Assembly (NCBI RefSeq): GCF_014256275.1 | Contig: NZ_JACCFE010000002.1 | Span: 1,798,001-1,862,000, forward strand | DNA: 64,000 bases | Source of the DNA: Rhodococcus sp. 4CII | GTDB lineage: Bacteria > Actinomycetota > Actinomycetes > Mycobacteriales > Mycobacteriaceae | Direction: 5' to 3' | The notes under the pieces: model-generated | Told to the model about the DNA's origin: nothing | Databases searched by the model: none | Seen by the model: the letters and a program-made list of their open reading frames with translations, nothing else | Part shown: piece by piece, positions 44,691 to 53,925 of the stretch | Numbering within the stretch: position 1 is the first letter of the stretch | How the letters are laid out: every line of letters starts with the position of its first letter | Made by a program: the position numbers and the translations under genes

Positions 44691-45194
44691 GTGACCGCTC
44701 AGCCGCTCGACGATGCACCCCACCCCAGCCGCTGGCACCGGCTGCGTGCGGCGTGGCGGAGGAAGCTCGATCCAAGCGAGCAGTCGGCGGTGGTGTCGTG
44801 GGCGGCGTTCACGTTGACGTTCGCGGGGGTGCGGGCGTTGACGCACTGGATCAGGCGTGGGCACGGACCGTCCGGGGGTGGCATGAGTCTGCACGGCCGG
44901 CATTTCCACCATTACAACCTGGGGATCGCGGCGCTGGCCGGGGTCGGGGCCGTGGCGGTACGCGGCTCGGAGAAGCAACGCCGCCACCCGACGGTGCCGA
45001 TCTCGTACGGCGTCGGCACCGCGCTCATCGTCGACGAACTGGCGTTGCTGCTGGATCTGGAAGACGTCTACTGGGCCAAGGAGGGACGCACGAGCGTCGA
45101 CGCCGCGGTACTCATCATCGGGCTCGGCGGGTTGATGACGGCGGGATTCGAATTCTGGCCAGCCGCCCAGCGGGTACTCACGGAGCCGATGTAG
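44691..45194 (+). CDS. small integral membrane protein, conserved hypothetical
   Basis: 167 residues from the GTG at 44691. Three hydrophobic segments (about 33-52, 74-92, 104-120 and another near 138-155) surround a striking motif, GRHFHHYNLGI (near 69-79), whose His cluster faces a membrane boundary. Similar proteins occur in mycobacteria and rhodococci without assigned function. The sequence before the GTG shows no strong ribosome site. The last 17 bases overlap the 3' end of the convergent gene. Confidence 0.7.
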   Translation: MTAQPLDDAPHPSRWHRLRAAWRRKLDPSEQSAVVSWAAFTLTFAGVRALTHWIRRGHGPSGGGMSLHGRHFHHYNLGIAALAGVGAVAVRGSEKQRRHPTVPISYGVGTALIVDELALLLDLEDVYWAKEGRTSVDAAVLIIGLGGLMTAGFEFWPAAQRVLTEPM

Positions 45195-45576
45195 GAGGAA
45201 CCCCACCGGACAACCGGGCCGTCCCCCACGGCTCGATGTCGTAGACCGGGATGCAATCCAGGCCGCGGGCACGCACACGCTGCACGACGGCCGCATCCGA
45301 ACCGGAACCGGTGCCGTGAGCAACTGCTTCGGTGACAATCGCGCAGAGCACGTCGCCGCGGAAATCGCGGACGGGTTTGAGCCCCTGCTCCACCGTCCAG
45401 TGCCGCACGGCAGCCCAGTGCGTCACCTCGGTGACGGTGGACGGGTTGCCGATGAACAGCACACTCCGTGTCCTGTTCCGTCCGCCCGCGACGACGGCCG
45501 ACTGCACCTGAATCTCCGCCTCCGTGCACCACTCGGACGCCAATTCGGCCAACCCGGTGCTCGCAATCGTCGACAT
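45178..45576 (-). CDS. hypothetical protein, possibly BRCT-like fold
   Basis: 132 residues; GGAAGAG just before the ATG at 45576. The body reads as alternating strands and helices: RSVLFIGNPS, HWTVEQGLKPVRDF, VLCAIVTEAV, VQRVRARGLDCIPVYDI. This resembles the 'marks a name, hides a residue, pulls a later strand' order of BRCT domains, but no diagnostic Trp is at the right place, so the call is weak. It lies alone between a membrane protein gene and the MFS exporter. Confidence 0.6.
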   Translation of the reverse strand: MSTIASTGLAELASEWCTEAEIQVQSAVVAGGRNRTRSVLFIGNPSTVTEVTHWAAVRHWTVEQGLKPVRDFRGDVLCAIVTEAVAHGTGSGSDAAVVQRVRARGLDCIPVYDIEPWGTARLSGGVPPTSAP

Positions 45577-45925
45577 CGCTCTCTTCCGTTCGTGGGTTCA
45601 ACTCGATGCGAATCATCCTGTCGCGAATCTCACTCGGCGCCCGTCCCCCGATCGGGCCGAAAATCGGACGAATCGCCCGTCCCCCGATCGGCCCGTCGGC
45701 GCAGCGCTGCGCCGTGGATCGGGAGTGCGTATCATCACAAATCTGATCGACCGCGCTCGACGGAACCGATTGAGCGACAGCGACACAACGGACAAGCCGG
45801 ACAGTCCCGATCCAGGGAGGTCGCGGTCGGCCGGATGCCCACCCCGCAGAACGCACGACAACAGAACACTTTGCTTTCCGATTACTTACTTTTGAAAACT
45901 ATGAAAACTTGAGAGGTGAAATTCC
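45577..45925. other. intergenic region with a short direct repeat and an AT-rich promoter zone
   Basis: An 18-base unit CGCCCGTCCCCCGATCGG occurs at 45638 and again at 45674. Closer to the exporter, GAAAACT is repeated nine bases apart (45893 and 45902) in a locally AT-rich run just before the ribosome site, which could be a regulator site. No gene is evident. Confidence 0.4.
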
Positions 45926-47731
45926 TTGGTCTCGCACACGCAGGAACCCCCCGTGTCGAACGATGACGGGCCCCGGACACTCGAGACGCTCGGCCCCCGC
46001 TACAAGTGGATCGCGTTGTCGAACACCACGCTGGGCATGCTGGTCGCGACGATCAACTCGTCCATCGTGCTCATCGCACTCCCCGACATCTTCAAGGGCA
46101 TCCACCTCAACCCGCTCGAACCCGGCAACACCAGCTACCTGCTGTGGATGATGATGGGTTTCCTCGTGGTCACCGCAGTCCTGGTGGTGAGCTTCGGACG
46201 CCTCGGCGACATGTACGGGCGAGCCCGGATGTACAACATGGGCTTCGCCGTGTTCACGATCGCCTCGATCTTCCTGGCCGTGACGTGGTTCGACGGCTCC
46301 GAGGCGGCACTGTGGCTCATCGGGTGGCGCGTCGTGCAGGGCGTCGGCGGGGCGTTCCTGATGGCGAACTCGTCGGCGATCCTCACCGACGCCTTCCCCG
46401 CCGATCAGCGCGGCCTCGCGCTCGGCATCAACGGTGTCGCCGCAATCGCCGGGTCGTTCCTCGGCCTGCTCATCGGCGGCATCCTCGCGCCGATCCACTG
46501 GAATCTGATCTTCCTCGTCTCGGTGCCGTTCGGCGTGGTCGGCACGATCTGGGCCTACCTGAAACTCCACGACACCGGCGTCCGCCAGCACGCCGACATC
46601 GACTGGTGGGGCAACATCACCTTCGCCGTCGGACTGATCGCCGTGCTGGTGGGCATCACCTACGGAATCCAGCCGTACGGGTCGTCGTCGATGGGATGGG
46701 GCAGCCCGATGGTGCTGTCGTGCCTCATCGGCGGTGTCGTCGTCCTCGCGGTGTTCTGCATCATCGAGACGAAGGTCGCGAACCCCCTGTTCAACCTGCA
46801 TCTGTTCCAGATCAAGTCGTTCACGTGGGGCAACATCGCCAATCTGGTGGCGTCGCTGGGCCGCGGCGGTCTGCAGTTCATCCTGATCATCTGGCTCCAG
46901 GGCATCTGGCTGCCGCAGCACGGCTTCGACTACAGCCGCACCCCGCTGTGGGCCGGCATCTACATGCTGCCGATGACCGTCGGATTCCTGCTGTCGGCAC
47001 CGGTGGCCGGGGTGATCTCCGACAGATTCGGCACCAAGTGGTTCACCAGCACCGGCATGTTCATCACCGCGGCCACGTTCGGAATGTTGATCGCGCTGCC
47101 GGTGAACTTCCACTACTGGGCATTCGCCGTGACGCTGTTGATCAACGGCATCGGCATGGGCATGTTCTCCGCCCCGAACCGCGCCGAAGTGATGAACAGC
47201 CTGCCCGCCAACGCGCGCGGCGTCGGCGCGGGCATGATGACGACGTTCCAGAACGCGGCAATGGTGCTGTCGATCGGGTTCTTCTTCAGCCTGATGATCG
47301 CAGGCCTCAGCACCCACCTGCCGTCGGCGATGAGCGACGGACTGATGGCCAACGGGGTTTCCGCCGCGCAGGCCACCCAGATCGCGAACCTGCCCACCGT
47401 CGCCGTGCTGTTCGCGGCGTTCCTCGGTGTCAACCCGATTCAGGAACTGCTCGGACCGCAACTGTCGTCGCTCACCGAGCAGCAGCAGGCGCACCTCACC
47501 GGCCTGGACTTCTTCCCGCAGCTGATCTCGGGACCGTTCGCCGACGGTCTGGCCATGGCATTCGCCTTCGCCATCGTCGCGTGCGTGATCGGCGGCATCG
47601 CCTCACTGCTCACCGGACCGCAGAAGAAGGCCACGGCGGACGAACCGCGGGAATCGGTGGGCGCGGAACTCGCCGGAATCGCCGGCGAGGCCGGAATCGG
47701 CCCGAGCGAACTCGTCCACGACCGGCCGTAA
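45926..47731 (+). CDS. MFS drug-efflux transporter (DHA2, 14-helix family)
   Basis: 601 residues with about fourteen membrane helices. Family motifs: early NTTLGMLVATINSSIVLIAL (motif D1-like), GRLGDMYGRARMYN (motif A) between helices 2 and 3, and WRVVQGVGGAFLMANSSAIL (motif C region). It should export small hydrophobic compounds by proton antiport. The TTG at 45926 has GAGAGGTGA seven bases upstream. A GTG at 45953 with AGGA is the alternative. A terminator hairpin lies eight bases after the stop. Confidence 0.9.
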   Translation: MVSHTQEPPVSNDDGPRTLETLGPRYKWIALSNTTLGMLVATINSSIVLIALPDIFKGIHLNPLEPGNTSYLLWMMMGFLVVTAVLVVSFGRLGDMYGRARMYNMGFAVFTIASIFLAVTWFDGSEAALWLIGWRVVQGVGGAFLMANSSAILTDAFPADQRGLALGINGVAAIAGSFLGLLIGGILAPIHWNLIFLVSVPFGVVGTIWAYLKLHDTGVRQHADIDWWGNITFAVGLIAVLVGITYGIQPYGSSSMGWGSPMVLSCLIGGVVVLAVFCIIETKVANPLFNLHLFQIKSFTWGNIANLVASLGRGGLQFILIIWLQGIWLPQHGFDYSRTPLWAGIYMLPMTVGFLLSAPVAGVISDRFGTKWFTSTGMFITAATFGMLIALPVNFHYWAFAVTLLINGIGMGMFSAPNRAEVMNSLPANARGVGAGMMTTFQNAAMVLSIGFFFSLMIAGLSTHLPSAMSDGLMANGVSAAQATQIANLPTVAVLFAAFLGVNPIQELLGPQLSSLTEQQQAHLTGLDFFPQLISGPFADGLAMAFAFAIVACVIGGIASLLTGPQKKATADEPRESVGAELAGIAGEAGIGPSELVHDRP

Positions 47732-47739
47732 CTCGGTGC

Positions 47740-47771
47740 CGGCGCCCGCATCAAGCCTCGTGCGGGCGCCG
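47740..47771 (+). terminator. hairpin after the MFS gene
   Basis: Perfect 11-base arms CGGCGCCCGCA (47740-47750) and TGCGGGCGCCG (47761-47771) around ten bases, eight bases after the stop codon and ahead of the next gene. Confidence 0.8.
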
Positions 47772-47790
47772 ACCTCGTTACGCTGAAACC

Positions 47791-48222
47791 ATGCCTTCGG
47801 ACCGGTCACTCAAGTTCATGAACGCCCTGCACCGTGTCGTCCTGCGCCTCACGGGCGGGCGGGTCGGGAAGAGCTTCGGCAAGATGCCGGCGGTGGAGTT
47901 GACCACCGTCGGCCGCAAGACCGGGCAGGTGCACCGCGTGATGCTGACCGTGCCGGTGCGCGAAGGCGACACCCTCGTGGTGGTGGCGTCGCGGGGTGGC
48001 GACGACCACCACCCCGCGTGGTACCTCAACCTGCAGGCCAACCCGGTGGTCAAACTCTCGCTGCAGGGCGGGCCCGCGCGGTCGATGCGCGCCCACACGG
48101 CCACCCCCGAGGAGCGGGCCCGGCTGTGGCCGCAAGTGACGGCCGCCTACAAGGGATACGCCGGCTATCAGAAGAAAACGGACCGCGAGATCCCTCTCGT
48201 CCTGCTCGACCCCGAATCCTGA
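47791..48222 (+). CDS. deazaflavin-dependent nitroreductase-family protein (Ddn-like, DUF385)
   Basis: 143 residues. The split-barrel core has LTTVGRKTGQVHRVMLTVPV (LxTxGRKSG), VVASRGGDDHHPAWYLNLQANP and VKLSLQGG, the standard order of F420-binding Ddn/FDOR-B proteins. These reduce quinones or nitro compounds with reduced F420. The ATG at 47791 lies 19 bases after the terminator of the exporter gene, so it has its own promoter. The physiological substrate is unknown. Confidence 0.88.
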   Translation: MPSDRSLKFMNALHRVVLRLTGGRVGKSFGKMPAVELTTVGRKTGQVHRVMLTVPVREGDTLVVVASRGGDDHHPAWYLNLQANPVVKLSLQGGPARSMRAHTATPEERARLWPQVTAAYKGYAGYQKKTDREIPLVLLDPES

Positions 48223-48343
48223 CACCCGTCACGCAGAACACGGTTCGGTTGCAGTCCGGCATAGTGCCCCGAATTCACTCTTGACCTCCACCTCACCCTT
48301 ATAGATTGGCGCATTCCGGGCGGGCGAGGTTTGGGAGCTACGT

Positions 48344-49786
48344 GTGAACACTGACGATGCTGCGCCGCGCAGGTCCCCCGTCCGGCCCCTCCCGCGGCGC
48401 GGATGGATCGTGACGGCCCTGACGCTCCTCGTCCTCACGGTCGCGCCGGCCCCGACCGCGACGGCCGACGCGATCGTGCAACCCGTGGCCGCCGACCCGA
48501 GCGTCGTCCGCGCGTCCGACGGCATGTTCTACATGTACACAACCGCCGACGACTGGGGCGACGGCCAGGGCATGCACAACATGTCGATCTTCAAATCCGC
48601 CGACCTGATGGACTGGATGTACCTCGGGGACGTCTTCCCCGACCGGCCCGCGTGGCATCCCGACGGCAAACTCGCGTGGGCGCCCAACGTCCTCGAAACC
48701 GGCGGCCGCTACAGCCTGTACTACTCCCTCTACGACGAGTCGAATCCCTGCATCGGCCTCGCCACTGCCGACAACCCCAGGGGACCGTGGAACGACCTCG
48801 GGCGCCCGGTGTTCTGCGCCCACGACGTGGGGGTCGGCGGCACCATCGACCCGTTCGTGTGGGACGACGGCACCACCAAGACCATGTTCGTCGGCAACTT
48901 CCAAGGCGTCCACGCCATTCCGCTGAGCGCGGACGGGACCGCGGCGGCCGGCGAACCCGTGCGAGTGGCGGACGAACGCTTCGAGGGTCCGTACGTCGAG
49001 TTCCACGACGGCTACTACTACCTGTTTCTCTCGGCCGGCAATTGCTGCAACGGCGCCGACACCGCGTACCGGGTGCTCGTCGGCCGGTCGGAATCGCTGA
49101 CCGGGCCCTACCTCGACCGCAAGGGTCAGGACCTGAACGACGGCGGCGGCGCCCTCATCCTCGCGGGCAGCGAACCGTGGGCGGGCCCGGGCCACAACAC
49201 GGTGGTGTCCGACGACGCAGGCGCGGATTGGATCGTGTACCACGCCATTCCACGCGACAACCGGGATCTGCCCAGCGGCGCGCGGCGACGCGAGGGAATG
49301 ATCGACCGGATCGTGTGGGCCAACGGGTGGCCCGAGGTCGGCGACGGCTCGCCCGCGTCGACCGGACCCGCCAACCCCGACACCGATCTGCCGGTGCGGG
49401 TCACGCTGAGCGGCGACTCCGACGCCACCCTGCCGTCAGAGGGCGGGGCGATCGACGCCACGATGCTCGTCGAGGCACCCGAGGACCGCCCCTACGCGGG
49501 CCAGGTGTGGGCCAGCGCGATCTCCCCCGACGGCCGCACCAGCGAACCGTTCTTCGGGCCGATCGACGTGAATCTCCAACCTGGCGAGGTGCTCGAGGAG
49601 GCCGTCACCTACACCGTCCCCGGCGACGCGGTGGCCGGCACCCACTACGTCTACGCGTTCGCGGGCAGCTACCCCGACGAGACCGTCGAATTCGGCACCG
49701 TCCACGCCGTCAAGACGGGCGGCGAACCGAAGATCAGCCCGGTCCGCTCCGTCTCGCTGCACGTCGGGAGCATCGCGCGGCGCTAG
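48344..49786 (+). CDS. secreted glycoside hydrolase family 43-like protein
   Basis: 480 residues. A signal peptide (hydrophobic run about 21-40, cleavage near ATADA) precedes a five-bladed beta-propeller: Asp51 in AADPSVVRASDG (general base), GGTIDPFVWDDG (pKa-setting Asp), and FEGPYVEFHDGYYYLF (general acid Glu). These match GH43 arabinan/xylan-degrading enzymes. The C-terminal ~130 residues form an Ig-like beta domain. It could act on the bacterium's own arabinan or on plant arabinoxylan. GGGAG six bases before the GTG at 48344 supports the start. Confidence 0.85.
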   Translation: MNTDDAAPRRSPVRPLPRRGWIVTALTLLVLTVAPAPTATADAIVQPVAADPSVVRASDGMFYMYTTADDWGDGQGMHNMSIFKSADLMDWMYLGDVFPDRPAWHPDGKLAWAPNVLETGGRYSLYYSLYDESNPCIGLATADNPRGPWNDLGRPVFCAHDVGVGGTIDPFVWDDGTTKTMFVGNFQGVHAIPLSADGTAAAGEPVRVADERFEGPYVEFHDGYYYLFLSAGNCCNGADTAYRVLVGRSESLTGPYLDRKGQDLNDGGGALILAGSEPWAGPGHNTVVSDDAGADWIVYHAIPRDNRDLPSGARRREGMIDRIVWANGWPEVGDGSPASTGPANPDTDLPVRVTLSGDSDATLPSEGGAIDATMLVEAPEDRPYAGQVWASAISPDGRTSEPFFGPIDVNLQPGEVLEEAVTYTVPGDAVAGTHYVYAFAGSYPDETVEFGTVHAVKTGGEPKISPVRSVSLHVGSIARR

Positions 49787-49873
49787 CGACCCGTCGGTAC
49801 GGATCGACCGAAACGACCGATTCAGTTCCCATTCGAACGATTGACAACGGAATCAGTGCAACTTTCTGCGAAT

Positions 49874-49907
49874 CACTATTGAAATAGTGGCGTGCGCCCG
49901 TCAGGAT
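49874..49907 (+). promoter_or_regulatory. candidate promoter with palindromic operator for the amine operon
   Basis: CACTATT-GA-AATAGTG (49874-49889) is a perfect 16-base palindrome. It contains TTGAAA (49879-49884), which fits a -35 box 17 bases before CAGGAT (49902-49907). A repressor bound here would cover the -35. The first gene starts at 49976. TTGACA at 49841 has no matching -10. The Lrp-type regulator at 53464 is one candidate binder. Confidence 0.6.
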
Positions 49908-49975
49908 AGGGAACCACGGTGACGTGCCTCACACGCCACAGTTTCGGTCAGCCCGCCAACAAAGGTGCCCCAGTG

Positions 49976-51397
49976 ATGCAGACAGTGTTCGAGCAGAATC
50001 CACCGAACGCGAAGGTTGTCGACCATGCGCTCCGGCGCACCCGGTTGGCCCCGTTCTGGATCGAGGACATCGCCGACACGCCCACCTACCCGGCCGCCAC
50101 CGCGGACGCCGCCTACGACCTGGTGGTCGTCGGCGGCGGCTACACCGGACTGTGGAGCGCCCTCCTCGCGAAACAGCGCAACCCCGACATGTCCGTGGCC
50201 CTCATGGAAGGCGAGACCATCGGGTGGGCGGCCTCCGGCCGCAACGGCGGATTCGTCGAGGCCAGCCTGACGCACGGAAGCGAAAACGGTCGCCGCCGCT
50301 GGCCCGAGGAGTTCGACACCCTCGAAGCACTCGGACTCGAGAACCTCGACGCCATCGAGAAGACCGTCCACACCCTCGGCCTCGACTGCGACTTCGAACG
50401 CAACGGCGCGATCTCGGTCGCGATCGCCGACTACCAGGCCGACGACGTGCTCGCCACCCCGCCCAGTGCCACGACCACGGTCCTGGACGGCCCCGCGATG
50501 CGCGCCCAGGTGAACTCCCCCACCTACCTCGCCGGCGTGTGGGACAAGGAGTCCACCGCGCTGGTGCATCCGGCCAAACTCGCCGCCGAACTCGGCCGCA
50601 CCTGCGCGGAGCACGGCGTCGACATCTTCGAGCACACGCAGGCGCTCGGCCTCGACCGCTCCCGGTCGTCGGCCCGCGTCGGCGTGCGGACGGCGCGTGC
50701 GACGCTGTCTGCCGGACGAGTCATCCTGGCAACCAACGCCTTTCCGTCGCTGCTGAAGCGCTACCGGTTGCACACGGTCCCGGTGTACGACTACGTGCTG
50801 ATGACCGAACCGCTCTCCGACGCGCAACTCGCGGACGTGGGATGGTCTGCCCGACAGGGCATCGCCGACATGTCGAACCAGTTCCACTACTACCGGCTCA
50901 CCCGGGACAACAGAATCCTGTGGGGCGGATACGACGCGATCTACCACTTCGGTCGCGGCATGCGGCACGACCTCGAGAACCGTCCCGAATCCCACACCCG
51001 GCTCGCGAACCACTTCTTCACGACGTTCCCCCAGCTCGAGGGCCTCGAATTCACCCACCGGTGGGGCGGCGTCATCGACACGTCGACCCGCTTCTGCTCG
51101 TTCTTCGGTTCCGCCGCGAAGGGGCGCATCGCGTACGCCGCCGGCTTCACCGGCCTCGGTGTGGGCGCGTCCCGCTTCGCGGCCGACGTCATGCTCGACA
51201 AGGTGTCCGGCGAGACGACGGCGTTGACGGAACTGCAGATGGTGAAGGATATGCCCCTCCCCTTCCCGCCCGAGCCCTTGGCGGCGGCCGGCATCAACGC
51301 CACCCGGTGGTCGCTCGACCGTGCCGACCACACGGAGGGCCGCCGGAATGCCTTCCTCAAGGCTCTCGACGCCGTGGGATTGGGATTCGACTCGTGA
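49976..51397 (+). CDS. FAD-dependent amine oxidase (gamma-glutamylputrescine oxidoreductase-like)
   Basis: 473 residues of the DAO/PuuB family. The FAD-binding turn VVVGGGYTGLWSA lies at about 50-62 and is followed by GWAASGRNGGFVE. The C-terminal FAD contact has GRIAYAAGFTGLGVGASRF. It oxidises a primary or secondary amine to an aldehyde, releasing ammonia and H2O2. The ATG at 49976 has AAAGGTG eight bases upstream. The downstream aminotransferase, aldehyde dehydrogenase and APC permease point to putrescine or a related diamine, but no glutamylputrescine synthetase is present, so the substrate may be a free amine. Confidence 0.9.
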   Translation: MQTVFEQNPPNAKVVDHALRRTRLAPFWIEDIADTPTYPAATADAAYDLVVVGGGYTGLWSALLAKQRNPDMSVALMEGETIGWAASGRNGGFVEASLTHGSENGRRRWPEEFDTLEALGLENLDAIEKTVHTLGLDCDFERNGAISVAIADYQADDVLATPPSATTTVLDGPAMRAQVNSPTYLAGVWDKESTALVHPAKLAAELGRTCAEHGVDIFEHTQALGLDRSRSSARVGVRTARATLSAGRVILATNAFPSLLKRYRLHTVPVYDYVLMTEPLSDAQLADVGWSARQGIADMSNQFHYYRLTRDNRILWGGYDAIYHFGRGMRHDLENRPESHTRLANHFFTTFPQLEGLEFTHRWGGVIDTSTRFCSFFGSAAKGRIAYAAGFTGLGVGASRFAADVMLDKVSGETTALTELQMVKDMPLPFPPEPLAAAGINATRWSLDRADHTEGRRNAFLKALDAVGLGFDS

Positions 51398-51735
51398 CAA
51401 TCCTGCCCACGGACGCGCACACGACCGATCTCACGTACCAGCACCTCCCCGCCGTTCAGGTGGTCAGCGGACCGGCCCCGAGGGTCGGCGAACGACTGCT
51501 CGGCGACGTCGCGGGCGCCACCGTCGGGATCTGGGAAATCGAGCCCAGCGTCACGCGCGACGTCGAGATCGACGAGGTGTTCGTGGTCCTCAGCGGCGAC
51601 GCGACAGTGCAGTTCGAGGACGGCACCCCCGATCTCGAACTGCGACCGGGAAGCCTCGTCCGCGTGCACACCGGCCAGAAGACCCGGTGGATCGTGCGCG
51701 ACACCTTGCGGAAGGTGTTCGTCGCGGCCACCTAG
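51394..51735 (+). CDS. cupin-domain protein
   Basis: 113 residues from the GTG at 51394, which overlaps the oxidase stop (GTGA). A single cupin barrel with IDEVFVVLSGDATVQFEDG and LRPGSLVRVHTGQKTRWIV; metal ligands are only partly kept. Similar short cupins (DUF861/ureidoglycine-type) accompany amine and ureide catabolic genes. They may be sensors or accessory proteins rather than enzymes. Translational coupling suggests a fixed ratio to the oxidase. Confidence 0.85.
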   Translation: MTILPTDAHTTDLTYQHLPAVQVVSGPAPRVGERLLGDVAGATVGIWEIEPSVTRDVEIDEVFVVLSGDATVQFEDGTPDLELRPGSLVRVHTGQKTRWIVRDTLRKVFVAAT

Positions 51736-51823
51736 GCCGGCCACCCCGAACGGAACCCCCGACCCCCGATCCACCCTGCCCGGGCACCCCGCCCGCCGCC
51801 CCGCACCCACCGAGGGAGACACA

Positions 51824-53377
51824 TTGAGCATTGCCGAACCTCCGCCCGTGAAGATCCAGCCCTCGACGACGCAGCCCTCCACGCCCCAGTCCGAATTGCA
51901 CAGCCCCGCGAAGGGGCTGAACAGCGGCGCACTGGGATTGATCGGCAACACGGTGATCGGGCTGTCCTCGGTCGCGCCCGCCTACAGCCTTGCCGCAACC
52001 CTCGGCTACGTCGTCCTCGCGGTGGGCGACAAGGCGCCGTCGATGTTCCTCGTCGCCTTCGTCCCGATGTTGCTGACCGCGTTCGCCTACCGTGAACTCA
52101 ACCGCGACACCCCGGACTGCGGCACCTCGTTCACGTGGGCCACCAAGGCCTTCGGCCCCTGGATCGGGTGGATGGCGGGATGGGGACTCGCGGTGTCCGC
52201 GATCATCGTCCTCGCCAACACCGCCGAGATCGCGGCCATCTACCTGTTCGAGGTTCTCGGGTTGCACGGGGCGGCCGAATCGCTCACCGCGAAAGTGCTG
52301 CTGGGGTGCTTCTTCATCGCGGCCATGACCTACGTCAGCTTCCGGGGCATCCTCATCAGCGAACGACTGCAGAACATCCTGATCGCCGTGCAGTTCGCCG
52401 TCCTCATCGGGGTCAACGTCCTCGCGCTGACGAAGGTCTTCGGCGGCACGGCCGGACCGCAGGCGGTCACCCCGAAACTCGACTGGATCATCCCGACCGG
52501 CGTCTCGATGTCCGATGCCGCCCAGGCGATCATCCTCTGCATCTTCATCTACTGGGGGTGGGACGCCTGCCTGGCCGTGGGCGAGGAGACGAAGGACTCC
52601 GAGCGGACTCCGGGACGCGCCGCCGTTCTGACGACGGTCATTCTCGTGGCCACGTACGTACTGGTCGGGTACGCCGTCCAGTCGTTCGCCGGGTTCGGCG
52701 ACACCGGTATCGGACTGAACAATCCCGAGAACGTCGACGACGTGCTGACCACCCTCGGTGGTCCCGTCGCCGGGCCGTGGGCGGCCTCGTTGCTGCTGCT
52801 GACGGTGTCGATCTCCGCGCTCTCGTCGACGCAAACCACCATCCTGCCGACGGCCCGGGGGACGTTGTCGATGGCGGTGTACGAGGCGCTGCCGCGGCGG
52901 TTCGCCTCGGTGCACCCCCGGTACATGACGCCCGGCTTCGGAACGCTGGTGATGGGCGCGGCGGCACTCCTGTTCTACCTGGTGCTCTCGTTCCTCAGCG
53001 CCAACGCGCTGCAGGATTCGGTGGCCTCGCTCGGACTCGCCGTCGCGTTCTATTACGGCATCACGTCCTACGCGTGCGTCTGGTACTTCCGTCGGACACT
53101 GTTCGCCTCGGCGCGAAACCTGTTCATGCGCGGCATCTTCCCGCTGCTGGGTGGGCTGTGCATGACGTGGGCGTTTCTCCAGAGCGCCGTCGACATGCTC
53201 AGTCCCGACTACGGATTCACCGCCTTCGGCCCGCTCGGGGGCGTGTTCGTCCTCGGCGTCGGAATGCTGGTGGTCGGAATCCCGCTGATGCTGCTGTGTT
53301 TCGCGACCGGCACCCGCAACTTCTTCCGCGGCCACACCCTCACCGCCGACACGGAGGTGAAGGTGCCCGAGCAATGA
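51824..53377 (+). CDS. APC-family amino acid / polyamine permease
   Basis: 517 residues with about twelve to thirteen membrane helices. The first helix carries GLIGNTVIGLSSVAPAYSL (broken, Gly-rich, as in APC transporters). A typical 'YxWDxxxxxxEE' stretch appears as YWGWDACLAVGEETKD in helix 6. The TTG start at 51824 has GAGGGAG five bases upstream. It should import the substrate of the operon, such as putrescine or another cation. Specificity is inferred from neighbours. Confidence 0.88.
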   Translation: MSIAEPPPVKIQPSTTQPSTPQSELHSPAKGLNSGALGLIGNTVIGLSSVAPAYSLAATLGYVVLAVGDKAPSMFLVAFVPMLLTAFAYRELNRDTPDCGTSFTWATKAFGPWIGWMAGWGLAVSAIIVLANTAEIAAIYLFEVLGLHGAAESLTAKVLLGCFFIAAMTYVSFRGILISERLQNILIAVQFAVLIGVNVLALTKVFGGTAGPQAVTPKLDWIIPTGVSMSDAAQAIILCIFIYWGWDACLAVGEETKDSERTPGRAAVLTTVILVATYVLVGYAVQSFAGFGDTGIGLNNPENVDDVLTTLGGPVAGPWAASLLLLTVSISALSSTQTTILPTARGTLSMAVYEALPRRFASVHPRYMTPGFGTLVMGAAALLFYLVLSFLSANALQDSVASLGLAVAFYYGITSYACVWYFRRTLFASARNLFMRGIFPLLGGLCMTWAFLQSAVDMLSPDYGFTAFGPLGGVFVLGVGMLVVGIPLMLLCFATGTRNFFRGHTLTADTEVKVPEQ

Positions 53378-53463
53378 GCACCGACGTCACCGGGAAGAGG
53401 CGATAGCTTCCGAAATGTCCGAGCCGATTGTCTTCGATACGACGAGCAGGGGAAGATGCGACC

Positions 53464-53925
53464 ATGTCTGAGCAGCCCGCGTCTCTCGATCCCGTGTCCA
53501 AGCAGATCATCGAGCAACTTCAGGAGGATGGGCGACGATCGTATGCGGCCATCGGCAAGGTCGTCGGATTGTCGGAAGCGGCTGTACGCCAACGCGTGCA
53601 GAAGCTGATCGACACCGGTGTCACGCAGATCGTCGCGGTGACGGACCCCGTGCAGGTGGGATTCGCGCGCCAGGCCATGGTCGGGATCCGCTGCTCGGGT
53701 GACGTCACCGAGATCGCCGCCCGGCTCGCCGACGTCGACGCCATCGATTACGTGGTGCTCACCGCCGGCGCCTACGACATCCTGGCCGAGATCGTGTGCG
53801 AGAACGACGACCACCTGCTGACCGTGCTCAACAAAGAAATTCGTACCCTTCCCGGTGTGCTCGGCACCGAGACGATGGTGTACCTGAAACTTGTCAAACA
53901 GCAATACGATTGGGGAACCCGATGA
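53464..53925 (+). CDS. Lrp/AsnC family transcriptional regulator
   Basis: 153 residues: an N-terminal winged helix-turn-helix (KQIIEQLQEDGRRSYAAIGK, GLSEAAVRQRVQKLI, about 14-52) and a C-terminal RAM/effector domain (AMVGIRCSGDVTEIAARLADV... DILAEIVCEN... TLPGVLGTET). It likely senses the amine or an amino-acid intermediate and controls the operon in which it sits. GGGGAAG eight bases before the ATG. Its stop overlaps the aminotransferase start (ATGA). Confidence 0.92.
   Translation: MSEQPASLDPVSKQIIEQLQEDGRRSYAAIGKVVGLSEAAVRQRVQKLIDTGVTQIVAVTDPVQVGFARQAMVGIRCSGDVTEIAARLADVDAIDYVVLTAGAYDILAEIVCENDDHLLTVLNKEIRTLPGVLGTETMVYLKLVKQQYDWGTR

Noticed and set aside
49841..49869. TTGACA at 49841 as the main promoter of the amine operon
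   Set aside because: No acceptable -10 lies 16-19 bases downstream; the TTGAAA/CAGGAT pair within the palindrome region fits better.
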